Assembly: GCF_014805625.2 (NCBI RefSeq)
Contig: NW_023998415.1
Coordinates: 23,472,088-23,536,087 of the forward strand
DNA: 64,000 nt
Direction: 5' to 3'
Origin: Glossina fuscipes
Taxonomy: Eukaryota > Arthropoda > Insecta > Diptera > Glossinidae
Shown here in pieces: positions 51,406-60,148 of this stretch. Below the pieces are notes generated by a model. It saw only the letters and a list, made by a program, of their open reading frames with translations, searched no databases and was not told the origin of the DNA. Each line of letters starts with the position of its first letter. Positions within the stretch are counted from its first letter, which is position 1. Both the position numbers and the translations under genes were made by a program.

Positions 51406-54400
51406 CTTGATTAGCGTGAAATTCTGAGTTGATTTAGCCGTGTCTGTCCGTTTAAGTGATGTGTGCTGTTCGCACTCTCTTCGTAGCAAATCGACTTCAA
51501 ATTTGGTAGAAATATTCGAAGTTTCTGCACGCGGCCAAATCGGTCCGAGCAGAAGCGCAGAGTAGAGCGTAAATAGAACTGAAATTTTTCTATGATTATC
51601 TTATAAAATATTGCTCAAATTTTGCTCTTTTATTTATTTAAAACTGTGATTAAAATTATTCAGAGATTCTCATGTTTTTTGACCCTTTAACTAAACTGTC
51701 TAATGCGGCCCCTCAGTGTCCGATAAACTGACAATAGACTGGCAATTCTTTACATTGTTGGAAATTTCGCTAAGCAATTATGTGTACATTAATTGATTAT
51801 ATTTTTAATAACTGTATGTTCGATCTACTTGGATGGGAAGTTGCCTCTTCTTAGTTCCTTAGTTGATTTCATTCATGGTCATTATTATTATTTTTAAATA
51901 ATTTCAAAATTTTTACGATTTTTGGGTTAAAGTTGTCATACTTTTGCCCTCTATTGTCCATAAATAAATTGTGCTTATTATTAAATTGTTTTTCGCCGTA
52001 TTAACAATGAAAATTATAATTAATTTTACGATTATAAAATAATCTTATAATTATAACAAATATAAGATATAGACTACGTATACGATCATGGAAGCCTATA
52101 TACATATATTTTAAAAGTAATATTCGCTAAAAAACAAAAACAAAAAAACCCCACTTTTTTTTTTTTTTTTTTTTTTTTCATTTTTACACCGTTGACAGAT
52201 ATCAAAAGTTATTATAGCAAACATTCATTTTCATAACATTCGTATATGTGTTAAGAAAAAAAAAAATATATATATATATATGTATAAAAGCTGTATACAG
52301 ATAACTGTATGAACGTAGGAAGTGCGCAAGTCAACAGTCACACAATACCCCACCATTCATATATAACACTGATAATTCTATTTACTTACAAAAAAAAAGT
52401 CTATGTAAGCATATCCGTGTCCCTGTCCATGTCCATGCTCATGTCCGTATACATATTATTCTATGTAGATAAAGTTTTATATGTACATAATAAAAGAACA
52501 ACAGCAAATTCATTCATTTCTCATTGTGTGTTGTGAATGAATCTATTCATAAATGTAAAATTTGATAAACGCAACGACAGAAAAAGAGAAAGAAAAAAAT
52601 AATAATAATAATAAAAAAAAGAAAAAAAACAACATTTTAAAGCAGTTTTTTAACTGCGGTCATAAAGATATCAAAGTTTCATGAAGAAAAGTTGGCAAAA
52701 TTCGTAGACAATCTGAATTATAATTACACTATGTATCACATATATAATATGTACATACATACATACATACATATATACATGTATGCATGCATGCATGCAT
52801 GCATGCCATCATGTCGCTTTTACATTAATTTTGCGTACATAGTTAGGAATAAATACTGAGCTATTTACGTTTGCGGTCAAGTTATTATATTTAAAAACCC
52901 ACCGACAGAAGGTGTGGTCTGCAAACTATACTATTCTGCCTGCTTGTACGCATCGGAAACTTTGTAATTTTGTCAATTTTCAAAAACGACGTAAATAATC
53001 CAAATTGCCAGCCGCTGTCTTCTTCCTTCAAGCTTCGTCCTGCCTGTCTAGCAATTTCGATTAAATTTATCAATTCATTCTTAAAATGAATTTTCCTTAA
53101 ATCTTTCAAATATTAATTTACGACTGCCGTAACTGCTTTATTTAATTAAAACGTGTAATGAAAGACCATGCCATATGCCATATGTGCTGTGTTTGTGTGT
53201 GATGCTGGTGGAAATGGTGTGTGATGGTTCATGTTGTGACTGCTTTAACTTGGACTTGGCAGAAATATCTTGCTTGCATCTCGAAATGCATCGCCTCGAT
53301 CATGAATGGTGCTCTTATGCAACGGTATGCATGCAGATAAATTCGAGTTCAGTTCGCAACTATTTTAACAGCGCTCTGTTAAGTAGTTATCGAGAAGCTA
53401 TTGTTGGATTTAAAAGCCTACTCCGTTCAAATTATCAAACGTACGATATTTTTATGGGCATATCGTCACTCAAAGAAGCTAACCAAATTCAAATTCTCTC
53501 TTTCGGAAGTATTCCATCCAAAATTTTCGAGAATTACATACTTAGCAAAGCAATGCATCGCCCGTTTCCTCTTTTAACGACTTCGCTTGTTTGGAAGGTA
53601 TTTTCATTTAGCATCGCGTAGTGTAAGTGAATATCGGTGGCCGCACTAGAGCCTCAAATTTAACCATTTCCCCATAGTTAGTTTATGTTTACACATTAAT
53701 TTTGAAAAGTTTCGTAAAAACAGTTTCGAACCGTAGAAGTTGAGCTTGGTGATGTGAAGTGTCAGCGATTAAATTCAATCACACCTCTTTCCTAACGGCT
53801 TAACGAAGCTGATGAGTGCCTTTACGAGCTAAATTCGAATTTATCTTCACCCCCTTTTTTATGCCATGCACCATTTCTGTTACAAGGCTACAAACAAGTT
53901 TATGGAGATGCCCAGAACGATTTGAGATGAACAGACCTATTATTACACCAATCGATTGAGAATCACTATCTCAACCAATCTAAGCTTGTCTCTTCGTCTG
54001 TCCGTCTTATTTTCTTGTGTTCAACTTACAGGTCGCAATTTTTGGAGATATTTCAATGAAATTTAGTAGGCTGACGTGTTTTGACTCAAAGAGGAACGTT
54101 GTTAAAAATGGTCCCGATTGGACTATTACTTCCCACATCGTTATATGAATAACTGTATTAAGCAAAATGTTGCCGTGTATTTAATAGCGGGCCGTGGCCC
54201 ACTATAATATTATTCATTGTTTTTATTCTGTTAAATAAGAGTTTTCTACAAAATTTTTTTTTGCATTATATTGCGTTGCTTTAATGGTTCGTTTCGGTTC
54301 ATCAAGTTTCCTTTGGATCATGTGTTAAAGTTTTTTGAAAATGTTGACCATTTGTGGATAATATTGAAGTAAACAACCGATTTCAATGGTATACCCAGCA

Positions 54401-57400
54401 ATTTAATTGCATTCTCGTAAACTTATTGCAAATATTACTGAAAAAATTGCATTACAAAGCGTTTTTCATCTAATCTTAGCAATAGCTTTTTCATACCTAA
54501 TTTATTAGTTTAGATGCCATATGCTTTATTTAATCGTAATAATTGAGCAGTAAACCAAATCAGTTGCTAGCCATTGGCAATCCTTCAATATCAAATATAA
54601 AAAATAACTGCTTAGCTATCTTGACCACGAACCAACATTAACGTTTGTAAAACTAAGCTTAAGAAGAGAGTTAACTCAAGTTTTTATTATCGCGTATGAA
54701 GTAGTACGGACTCTACGCGCTTCCTGGACATATTTATGTTACAACAACAAAAATAAGCTTGCGGTTAATTCATTTTTCAAATGGATAATGAATCCATAGT
54801 TCATAGTTCTTCAAATTTTCCTTTTTTTGAAGCAAGCAAAATGCCAGTTGCTTTAACCTGCTGCCTGAATCGAATAATTTGCGAGACCGATCTAGAATTG
54901 ATGATTCGTGCACATAAAGAACGCAAATTTCCAACGACATTTTGTTCTTACTTAGTGCTAGCTATGTCATCATTGATGTATCAGGCTACGAAGTCATTGA
55001 ACTTGTAAACATTTTGAAAAGGAAGTTTAAAGCTTAGTTCGTATACACGTTCCTGTTTCAATTTTACAGAACATATTTGAATGTGAATGTTATCCGCTCA
55101 CAAATACCGCTTCAGCACGTAGAATGTGCAGCAATTTGAAATTTCGTTGGACATGGCTTACCGTTCATTTTCATATAAATTTCTTACAGGTGCGGTGTCG
55201 AAAATTTCATGTAAATCGGATCGGTTACCTGGCTTTCTTTTCATTCGATCATAATTGACTTCGAAAGTTTTAGATCTGCATGTATCCATAGATAGATGTA
55301 CTCGCAAAAGTTATGTCTATAAAAGATAACAGTACTTATTTTTTTTTATTGAATTAGCAAAAAGGAAAAAGTACCTTGAACGTTGGAAATCTTTCTTTCG
55401 TTTATTACCTTTCAAGTTGTTCTTCTTGATAAGATTATGAAACCATGGATTTTCGTTCAAAAGTTTCTTCGTTGAATAAAAACTATTAAATAGTCTAAAC
55501 AAGTCATTCACGTACGTTAAGTTCGCCAAATGTAGCTGTAGTTCAATTCTCAATAAAGCCATTGCGATCCATATAGTAAAAGCATCGTAAATTGAAATAA
55601 ACGAGTTCACTAACTAACCTAGTGAACTCAATAAGTTAGTCCGGTTAGATATTTTGAAAATTTTTGAAAGAATTCTTTTGAAAACCTTTTCTCAAGCACT
55701 TTTTATAAATGTTTTCTAAAAATTCTTTCGAAAAAAGCAGAACTTATTTTACACATGAGATCTGTTCACATTTCGCAAAAAAATTGTGAAAAACATCCAA
55801 GCACTCAACAGCTTTTTTTTTTTTTTTTTCTTAATATCACTCGCCAGATGCCTCATACACATTTTATACAGTTAGGAAAAAGTTAGGAACGAGGCACGGA
55901 GTGATCGTATGCCCAATTGGTAAATATTATTTCTTTGCCGAGTTACGACTATCAAATGTTTTCCACTGCATGGAGATTTGAACTTGCGAACAATGACTTG
56001 GTAGTCGCCATGCGACTACTCAAAAGAATAGATGACAAACGCTGCAGTTTATGTATGGAAGGTCAGGGATCACTAGCGGTCTGCATTATTTTACTGGAAA
56101 CGTATTTATATAATATTTTAAAAAAATGTATGGTGATCGACAGCTGATGAGAAAGTTAATATAAAGAATGCAAATGCAAACAGATTACTGCCATCAAATC
56201 TCTTTTAGAAGAACAATGTATCTTATCTTCGTTTCTTAGTATTATTATTCTCGCCAAGGTTAAGCTCTCACATCAATAAAATTGATGACTTTTCTCTAGT
56301 GCTTAATTTAGATTATTAGGTTTAGCGTTAAAATTTGGATTTGAATATTCGCTTGATATCAGATAAAGCGAATAGACTTTTGCATCATATGATCGCACCT
56401 TCGCTTTAGCTGGACAACAATAATGCCAAACCTAAATAATTTTTTTCGTCTCTTCAAAAGAACACTTACTCGATTTTCGCAAACGATCATGTAAGCAAAA
56501 TTTAACGAATAATATTGATTTTGGCCATTTATGATGCTAATTTAACGATCTAAGGCACCTGATCGGGTCAAAGTTTCGAAAATAAAATGCAAGTACACCA
56601 AGGCATAAAACCCTGTAATAAATGTGAGTACGTAGCACTTAAATGAGTTTTTCTTTTAATTTGACCAAAAAAATGTTGCGAAAAAAAAACTACTGGCACT
56701 AAAATAGCCACACTATTAAATAATATTTTTTGCCAGCACTGTACAAACACATGTTAGAAACAAGTCAGAAGCCAACATAAATAATCACTACAATTCTGAA
56801 TTGAACATTTATGTGAAATACACAGACCAAAGGACAGTCTTGCTAAATTCATTTTTAAATTCAAAAAATAACATATTCACCTACAGCAGATAGGAGGAGA
56901 GCAAAGAAGAATAAGTAAACATTTAACAAATCAATTTGATTGGCAAATTTTGAGGTTACGTAGAATTTCTACGTGATGGGTATTAAACAAATCGTATAAT
57001 GACTTCAGTCAATCCTTGGATACGCTTACAATTTCGACAAAAAATGCAAAAACTGCATTCGTTCTAAAACGAATATAGTTTCTTTTTTGTTTTCAAAAAC
57101 TATTTTGCTCAAGTGAAAATATTCAAATGCATCAATTGAAATATTATAAAGCAACACTTAAATTTTTTGAATTAAAAATATCAAAATTATGAATGTGTTT
57201 TATGTAACAGAGGCAAGAAATCAACACATGTACACAAGATAAGAAGTTAATAGCCTTTTTTCGTAACGATATATTTATATTTAATGTTTATGGCTTCGCG
57301 AGAAGTGAAAAACAAAAAAATTTGGGTTAAGTATGAAAGATAAAATTATTTTTTGTCTTACCTTGTAACGATACTACGCGACAACCATCTTGTTTTAAAC

Positions 57401-57848
57401 GTTTATATAAAACATTTATGGTACTATCGGAGCCGGTTAAATCAGTGTTATTGCTTCCTAAATAATCCATAGATGATGATTGGTCGTTAGGTAAATTGCT
57501 AATATTAGTATCAGTAGATGTTATTGTTACACTACCGGTATTTACACCCACGTCGTTGTAAAGTACAATTAAACTGACCTTGTAACCGTTTTGTATGCGT
57601 TCTTTAAGTTCACTCGATTTAATTGTAGATAAAAGATCAATTTTGCCAGCTGCTAAACGCCTTAGCATTATACTAGGTATTGAAAAATTGACCGCAGATC
57701 TAATATGGCACTCGCTAAACTCATGAGAGCTACGACAGTCCATTATTATTAAATTTTTGGCATCGCGTAACGAAGAAGAGGCTGATACAGCCCTTAATTC
57801 AGACTGTAGCCACTCCTTCGTTATAAATTCATATTCGGTTTCAGGCAT
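23619..57848 (-). CDS. Mkp3: MAP kinase phosphatase 3 (Mkp3/DUSP6-type), 5 coding exons, 467 aa
   Basis: The exons are 57848-57362, 25446-25332, 24583-24400, 24326-24191 and 24100-23619. All introns are GT-AG and frame-consistent. This cytoplasmic dual-specificity phosphatase inactivates ERK by removing its activating Tyr and Thr phosphates, as a feedback brake on Ras/MAPK signalling. A rhodanese-like ERK-docking domain spans about 10-175, with the basic kinase-interaction motif [11 protein letters not shown] at 62-72. A leucine-rich, export-signal-like LMGLRSLRI lies at 197-205, followed by a Ser-rich acidic linker. The phosphatase domain spans about 233-345: [15 protein letters not shown], general acid Asp290 in PITDHYSQD, and signature HCLAGVSRS with Cys321 and Arg327. 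The C-terminal [16 protein letters not shown] block matches fly Mkp3. All catalytic residues are present. It is about 55 residues longer than my recollection of the Drosophila protein, partly from an Asn/Ser/Thr-rich insert at about 100-142. Any non-coding 5' exon is not identified. Confidence 0.95.
25799..25827. repeat. (CAGT)n microsatellite
   Basis: About seven tandem CAGT units followed by degenerate TTAGTTAGTCA. It lies within the giant Mkp3 intron close to exon 2. Confidence 0.85.
31470..31765 (+). repeat. Dispersed repeat B, copy 3
   Basis: Family blocks are in order: ACTAAACGTCATCAAAATATCTCC, AATTGCGATCTATACATG, GACGGACAGACAGG, CGATTCTAAATCGACTGG, AAGTCCTTCTGAG and TCCTTGTACCACAAGTG. 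It lies about 200 bases from the non-LTR insertion but is separate from it. Confidence 0.6.
31963..33560 (-). mobile_element. 5'-truncated non-LTR retrotransposon (R1-like) with 11-bp TSD
   Basis: The insert is bounded by direct repeats AAAGACTTTAG at 31952-31962 and 33561-33571. It ends in a poly(A) tail, seen as 47 T at 31964-32010. Its minus-strand 5' end falls inside the reverse-transcriptase domain at LDVKNAFN, the usual result of incomplete reverse transcription. A 3' UTR of about 220 bases separates the stop codon from the tail. The body is far GC-richer than the host intron. The open frame, tail and duplication are all intact, so the insertion looks recent. The clade assignment (R1-like, by FADD and the C-terminal CCHC motif) is from recollection of family features. 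Confidence 0.9.
32233..33558 (-). CDS. Truncated non-LTR reverse transcriptase, 441 codons, no start
   Basis: The frame is open from the 5' truncation point at 33558 to a stop at 32233. It starts with [13 protein letters not shown] (palm motif A), has [10 protein letters not shown] (motif B), and GFADDVAIV with the catalytic Asp pair at about 33282-33277 (motif C). It then has the thumb, with [14 protein letters not shown], and near the C-terminus a zinc-knuckle-like CPVC-x8-H-x4-C. The endonuclease, the ORF1 protein and the fingers N-terminal to motif A are missing, so the copy cannot move on its own. There is no internal stop or frameshift. Confidence 0.9.
   Translation of the reverse strand, partial: TLDVKNAFNSADWGAVRRALIRTRVPRYLLDTITSYLSNRTLVYESDNGTDQYKISAGVPQGSVLGPLLWNIMYDDVLRLGLPTGTTSIGFADDVAIVVVAKHIADIEAKATEATMRIKGWLNKVGLELAEHKTEVVLVSSRKKLETCEIRIGDHIVQSVPALKYLGVIIDHRLNFRRHIDYVAKKAAGIQTALARIMPNVGGLKAARRKVIATVVRSIIMYASPVWAGALTVKAALRKLAAIYRLSALRQICAFRTVSEEAALVLAGNLPVDILADEMSRIYQRRRGNDLSSLAIRGEERMVSLRIWQSRWERTTKGRWTFVLIPNIRRWVDRRHGEVNYYLTQLLTGHGCFREYLHRFGHDSSPNCPVCEDMEEDAEHVMFYCSRFENGRPQVPPNEITSAMVGSAAAWNAVDAFASNTLVELRRLERQRVESRGSGSR
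33579..33608. repeat. (GT)n microsatellite beside the non-LTR insertion
   Basis: About 13 GT units begin a few bases after the 5' target-site duplication of the retrotransposon. Confidence 0.85.
34049..34120 (+). repeat. Local direct duplication of an A-rich segment
   Basis: GTAAAAAATATATTT followed by an A run and TGTA occurs twice, starting at about 34050 and 34091. It is a short tandem duplication in low-complexity DNA. Confidence 0.6.
35620..36528 (-). mobile_element. Mariner transposase fossil, nearly full length
   Basis: The minus strand preserves mariner blocks in order: an ATGGAACG start near 36528; [11 protein letters not shown] then FQRFKTDS in the N-terminal helix-turn-helix region; [15 protein letters not shown] (cf. 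KKFEDAELQALLDE); a DES-type acidic motif; KLLLCI, stop, then [14 protein letters not shown] (cf. KVMLCIWWDQxGVVYYELLKPGETV); [16 protein letters not shown] (cf. YSPDLAPSDYHLFRSM); and [14 protein letters not shown] (cf. the GIHKLPERW block). Stops and frameshifts break it, and part of the middle does not align well. A 96-codon open frame at 36084-36374 is a chance remnant of the transposase. Terminal inverted repeats were not located. Confidence 0.8.
37575..37625 (+). repeat. Mini-me-like 5' end fragment
   Basis: It reads CAAGTAAGAAAATTATGCTCGG then CTCTTATACCCATTAC, followed by an A-rich tract. It matches the 5' end of the inverted copy at 38160-38445. Confidence 0.55.
38160..38445 (-). repeat. 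Mini-me-like element, nearly complete copy
   Basis: On the minus strand it reads CAAGTAAGAAAATTGTATTTG, AATCTTTTATACCCATCACCG, an A-rich and short TATATA tract, ATCACCCTCAAATTCTGAATCG, ATTTAAGCATATCCCTCTGCC, CCGTCCGGCCATCTGTCC and a 3' part with CTCTCGGCCCCAAAAGTG and GACTTCAAATTTG. It serves as the best reference copy for this family in the window. Confidence 0.65.
38932..39015 (+). repeat. (CA)n then (GA)n compound microsatellite
   Basis: A CA array switches to GA, with interruptions, and further AGA repeats follow to about 39056. It creates an artefactual open frame encoding Arg-Glu repeats. Confidence 0.85.
39865..40015. repeat. (ATAC)n/(TATG)n compound microsatellite
   Basis: About 150 bases are mostly ATAC units with sparse AAAC or GCAT interruptions, then the complement TATG. 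The halves could pair as a hairpin. The 160-codon minus-strand frame here is an artefact rich in Tyr, Met, Val, Cys, Ile and His. Confidence 0.85.
40866..41105 (+). repeat. Dispersed repeat B, copy 4
   Basis: Blocks present are GGAGTATAGTGG, CATCCTTGGACGAAGAG, AAGTTCATCAAAATATCTC, ACAACCTGTACGTTAAAAAC and GGACGGACGGACAGACAGACC. The 3' end is eroded. Confidence 0.6.
42048..42240 (+). repeat. Mini-me-like copy with expanded (TA)n
   Basis: The order is TTTTTATACCCACTGACGG, an AAAGAAAGCTTCAGAGACCC block, (TA)n expanded to about 15 units, TTCTTGATCAGCATTAACTTC and a GTCTGTCC stretch. It shows directly the link between the element and a TA microsatellite. Confidence 0.65.
44041..44070. repeat. (GCT)n trinucleotide repeat
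   Basis: About nine CTG/GCT units in the giant intron. In other frames it gives Gln, Ser or Cys runs in spurious open frames. Confidence 0.9.
44697..44770. repeat. Long (TA)n array
   Basis: Two TA blocks are joined by one CA. The array is flanked by a (CTTG)n tract near 44657-44672 and, further on, by GGAA tetranucleotides near 44863-44880. Confidence 0.9.
45595..45790 (-). repeat. Mini-me-like copy with loss of the TA end
   Basis: Read on the plus strand it matches the 3' two-thirds of the 38160-38445 copy in the same orientation: CACCTGCGTGCAAG, TTGTGCTACA, GCGGCCAGGAGTATGTTTCC, GACACGGACGGACATATTTAAA and TTTAAAATTTGATGCTAAAG. The SINE at 45850 lies about 60 bases beyond it. Confidence 0.55.
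45850..46101 (-). mobile_element. Complete tRNA-derived SINE with (TAA)n tail and 12-bp TSD
   Basis: The insert is flanked by direct repeats TTGCTTAAAGTA at 45838-45849 and 46102-46113. On the minus strand it begins ATCCGCCTGACTGGCCGAGTAGG and carries a Pol III A-box-like TGGCCGAGTAGG at 46089-46078. A B-box-like GGTTCAAGTGC follows at 46045-46035. Then come a body with GCCTTAGACGCTATTGC and AGACTTAGTCTTAGAATT, and a long (TAA)n tail interrupted by an assembly gap. The head resembles the D-arm and T-arm of a tRNA. The body and tail recur without the head at 4585-4674, 17958-18043 and 62868-62954. It has no coding capacity, so mobilisation by a LINE with TAA-ended 3' sequence is the likely mode. 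Confidence 0.78.
45896..45905. other. Assembly gap (10 N) in SINE tail
   Basis: Ten Ns fall inside the (ATT)n/(TAA)n tail of the SINE. The real tail length is unresolved. Confidence 0.95.
47480..47640 (+). repeat. Mini-me-like copy
   Basis: It reads GCAAGTTTCAGAGACCCCATC, a short ATATATATTC tract, TTGACCAGCTTTAAATTTTG, ATTCGATTTAA, GTCCGTCTGC and TCAAATTTGTAGCATC. It lacks an obvious 5' TATACCC end. Confidence 0.5.
49624..50090. other. GC-richer island of unknown nature
   Basis: Base composition and word use change here compared with the flanking AT-rich intron. On the minus strand an open stretch (about 49821-49690) reads [17 protein letters not shown], which looks protein-like but which I cannot assign. 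Further along, CGTTCAAACTGGGG resembles a Pol III B box. A decayed mobile element is the most likely reading. Confidence 0.3.
51294..51560 (+). repeat. Mini-me-like copy with long (TA)n
   Basis: The order is TTTATACCCACCACAATAGG, a T run, CCCAAAAGGAAACTTCAGG, (TA)n of about 15 units, TTTCTTGATTAGCGTGAAATTC, GAGTTGATTTAGCCGTGTC, GTCCG, and a 3' part with AAATCGACTTCAAATTTGG and CTGCACGCGGCC. This is a close structural match to the 42048 copy. Confidence 0.65.
52753..52806. repeat. (ATAC)n and (ATGC)n microsatellites
   Basis: A run of ATAC units is followed by about six self-complementary ATGC units (ATGCATGCATGC). Confidence 0.85.
53850..54215 (-). repeat. Dispersed repeat B, copy 5 (inverted)
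   Basis: On the minus strand the family order is GGGCCACGGCCC, TTTTTAACAACG, TCAAAACACGTC, AAATTTCATTGAAATATCTCC, AAATTGCGACCTGTAAG, AACACAAGAAAATAAGACGG, GACAAGCTTAG and GTGATTCTCAATCGATTGG. It is one of the better preserved copies. Confidence 0.6.
57362..57848 (-). CDS. Mkp3: Mkp3 coding exon 1: rhodanese/ERK-docking domain
   Basis: This exon encodes residues 1-162 and ends in phase 1 at CAAG/gtaaga, joining to AT-GGC-TTT of exon 2 to give [16 protein letters not shown], the conserved end of the rhodanese fold. It carries [20 protein letters not shown], where an active rhodanese would later need a catalytic Cys loop; in MKPs this domain is non-enzymatic and binds ERK. The Asn/Ser/Thr-rich stretch at about 100-142 lies between the [11 protein letters not shown] strand and the [13 protein letters not shown] helix-strand unit, as an enlarged surface loop. 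Confidence 0.93.
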
Positions 57849-58176
57849 TATTTATTTAATTTCTTTAAGGAAGTTTGTTGGGTTATTAACAACAGTGTTG
57901 GAAAACGTTGTATTTGTCATAAAAAGCAATGTTAATCATATATCTTTTAATTTATTTTTAAGTTTAGTTATTCCTGTTGATGAGATAGATGATTTTATTT
58001 CATTTTTATTAAAAGATAATTTATTATTGTTGTTGCATTAACACATAGATACACATAAATTTTTTTAACATATTATTGTTATCTTATAAAATTCATCTAT
58101 CATTTGTCATTTTCTTATTTCTAAACAAAACGCGATATGAAAAACGAAAGCAGCAGCATTTCTATACATACGAATG

Positions 58177-58218
<42 letters not shown>

Positions 58219-59259
58219 CGTTAAAATAAGCAAAAATTTGATATTCTCTCTCTTTCTCTCTCCCTCTTTCTCTAAGTACCTTTACTTATGGTAAACGTTA
58301 CATTTTCTTATTAAAAACATGTAAATGCATGCGTTATAATGCATGCAGGCATTTTTCTTATTTTCATGTTTGGTTTTGTCAACTTGACATTACTCATGGC
58401 TGTTGTACTGTTGTACTAATGAGAGCGCATTTAATCGCTATTATTATTGTTGTTATTGCTGGTGCTGCTGCTGGTGCTGCTGCTGCTACTGCTACTGTTC
58501 TTCGCTATCTAAACGCAAAGTTATTCCCATTGTTGTTTAAATGTTTTTTCTATCATTCCACTTAGTGAATGTGCTTCTGTTTACTATTTAAGAAAATTAA
58601 TTCTCATTATAGCAATTTTTCTTTTCCCAAAAATGTATTAAATTGTTAACGAAAGATGAACATAATCATTTTTAATTTAAACTCTTATCTTTTTAAATTT
58701 TGATTCATCAAATCACTTTTAAAACACAAACTAATGTGATTTTACACTTTTTTCTTTTATGTTCTGTTATTTATTTATTTATTTATTAATTTATTTTATT
58801 TTTTTTTGGCATTTTGTTCTTTTGCTCAATACTTTCATATAAACACCTTAGAACTTTTCCTTACAAAAAAAAAAAATAATAATGGAAAACGCTTACAATA
58901 AACTTTTTGTTCAACAATGTTATTTGACTTTATGTATGTTTTTATATTTTATATTGTGGTCATCAAGGCACACAAAAAGCATTTACACCACACGATAAGC
59001 TAACGACGAAATTGATAAAAAATTAATAAAAAGATATTAAATGAATTACTTTTCGCGTATTTTATTTTATTTTGTCGCGTTGCGAGTAAAAAAATTTAAT
59101 TTCGATCTCGGAAGGAAAATAATAATATCTCTTTTTACAATAATATTAATTAATAATCTTTCTTTGTATTAATTTCGCGACTTACAATGCCATTAAAAAT
59201 AGAAAAAATTGTTAATGATGCTATGCTCCTGTTAATGCTTTGCTTTTTATAATGAAATG

Positions 59260-59591
59260 AACGTAAGCGTTATTTTTTTGCTGTTGCTGCTTGCGAGAGA
59301 TTACACAAATACTCTCGCAATGCGTACGTATAGTTAACGCAATATATATATATATATATACATATGAGTAGTGTTGGATAACTGGCTCTGGTTGATGAGT
59401 TAGTTGGTTTACCAGTTGTTGTTGTTGTTTTTGTTTTTATTGTGTATATATGAAAAACTATACATATCCATGCATATGCATATAATATAATATAAATGTG
59501 TTTGTACACATATGCCTACTACAGATGTATTTACATTTTATATGTATTGAAACTCAACGGCTTTGCTATGAGTTCAAAATGACTGTTGGAT
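59260..59591 (+). repeat. Left arm of large inverted repeat
   Basis: From AACGTAAGCGTTATTTTTTTG to ATGACTGTTGGAT, this arm is the imperfect reverse complement of 59809-60148. Shared blocks include GCGTACGTATAGTTAACGCAATATAT, GAGTAGTGTTGGATAACTGGC, TGATGAGTTAGTTGGTTTACC and AACTCAACGGCTTTGCTATGAG, in the same order. Differences are small indels and microsatellite length changes. Confidence 0.9.
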
Positions 59592-59617
59592 TAGCATATA
59601 AAATGATTATTATTATT

Positions 59618-59800
59618 ACTCTGAGAAGTAGAATTTTATTCTCAGCAAATTCGAAAAGCCACTCGGTGGTCTTCATAAGATATGTATAGGAAAGTAAAAA
59701 TTTACTCTGAGAAATAGAATTTTATTCTCAGCAAATTCAAAAAGTCACTCGTGGTCTTCATAGGAAATATACAGGAAAGTTAAATTTTACTCTGAGAAAG
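59618..59800 (+). repeat. Tandem 85-bp duplication in the inverted-repeat loop
   Basis: ACTCTGAGAARTAGAATTTT begins at 59618 and again at 59703, with a third partial start at 59789. Each unit also contains CTGAGAA...TTCTCAG, a small internal palindrome, and a CACTCGTGGTCTTCATA block. The 217-base spacer of the large inverted repeat is thus built of about 2.2 diverged units. Confidence 0.85.
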
Positions 59801-59808
59801 TGATTTTT

Positions 59809-60025
59809 ATCCAACAGTCATTTTAAACTCATAGCAAAGCCGTTGAGTTTCAATATTGTTTATACATAAATATATCTGTAGTTGGCATATATGTACATAC
59901 AAATTTATGTTATATGCATATGTATCGATATGTATAGTTTTCATATATACACAATAAAAAGAAAAACAACAATAACAACTGGTAAACCAACTAACTCATC
60001 AACCAGAGCCAGTTATCCAACACTA

Positions 60026-60056
<31 letters not shown>

Positions 60057-60148
60057 TGCGTTAACTATACGTACGCACTACTGCCTGTGAGTGTATTTGT
60101 GTAGTCTCTCGCAACAAGCAACAGCAAAAAAATAACGCTCACTTACGT
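59809..60148 (-). repeat. Right arm of large inverted repeat
   Basis: This is the mirror of 59260-59591: ATCCAACAGTCAT, ATAGCAAAGCCGTTGAGTT, GGTAAACCAACTAACTCATC, GTTATCCAACACTACTCATA, GTTAACTATACGTACGC and AAATAACGCTCACTTACG. Its TA run is a few units longer than in the left arm. Confidence 0.9.

Larger units (their letters stand above)
25447..57361 (-). other. Giant first coding intron of Mkp3, 31.9 kb
   Basis: Donor and acceptor are identified by exact frame-restoring GT-AG junctions at both ends. The intron contains a young non-LTR insertion, a mariner fossil, a full SINE, several mini-me-like and repeat-B copies and dozens of microsatellites. No other spliceable host gene was recognised inside. 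The longest other open frames, such as those at 28670-29113 and 53175-53621, show no family features. Introns of this size in signalling genes often carry enhancers; none is identifiable by eye here. Confidence 0.85.

Noticed and set aside
53175..53621. 148-codon plus-strand open frame
   Set aside because: There are no family motifs, repeats or conservation clues. It lies between repeats inside an intron and reads as random translation.
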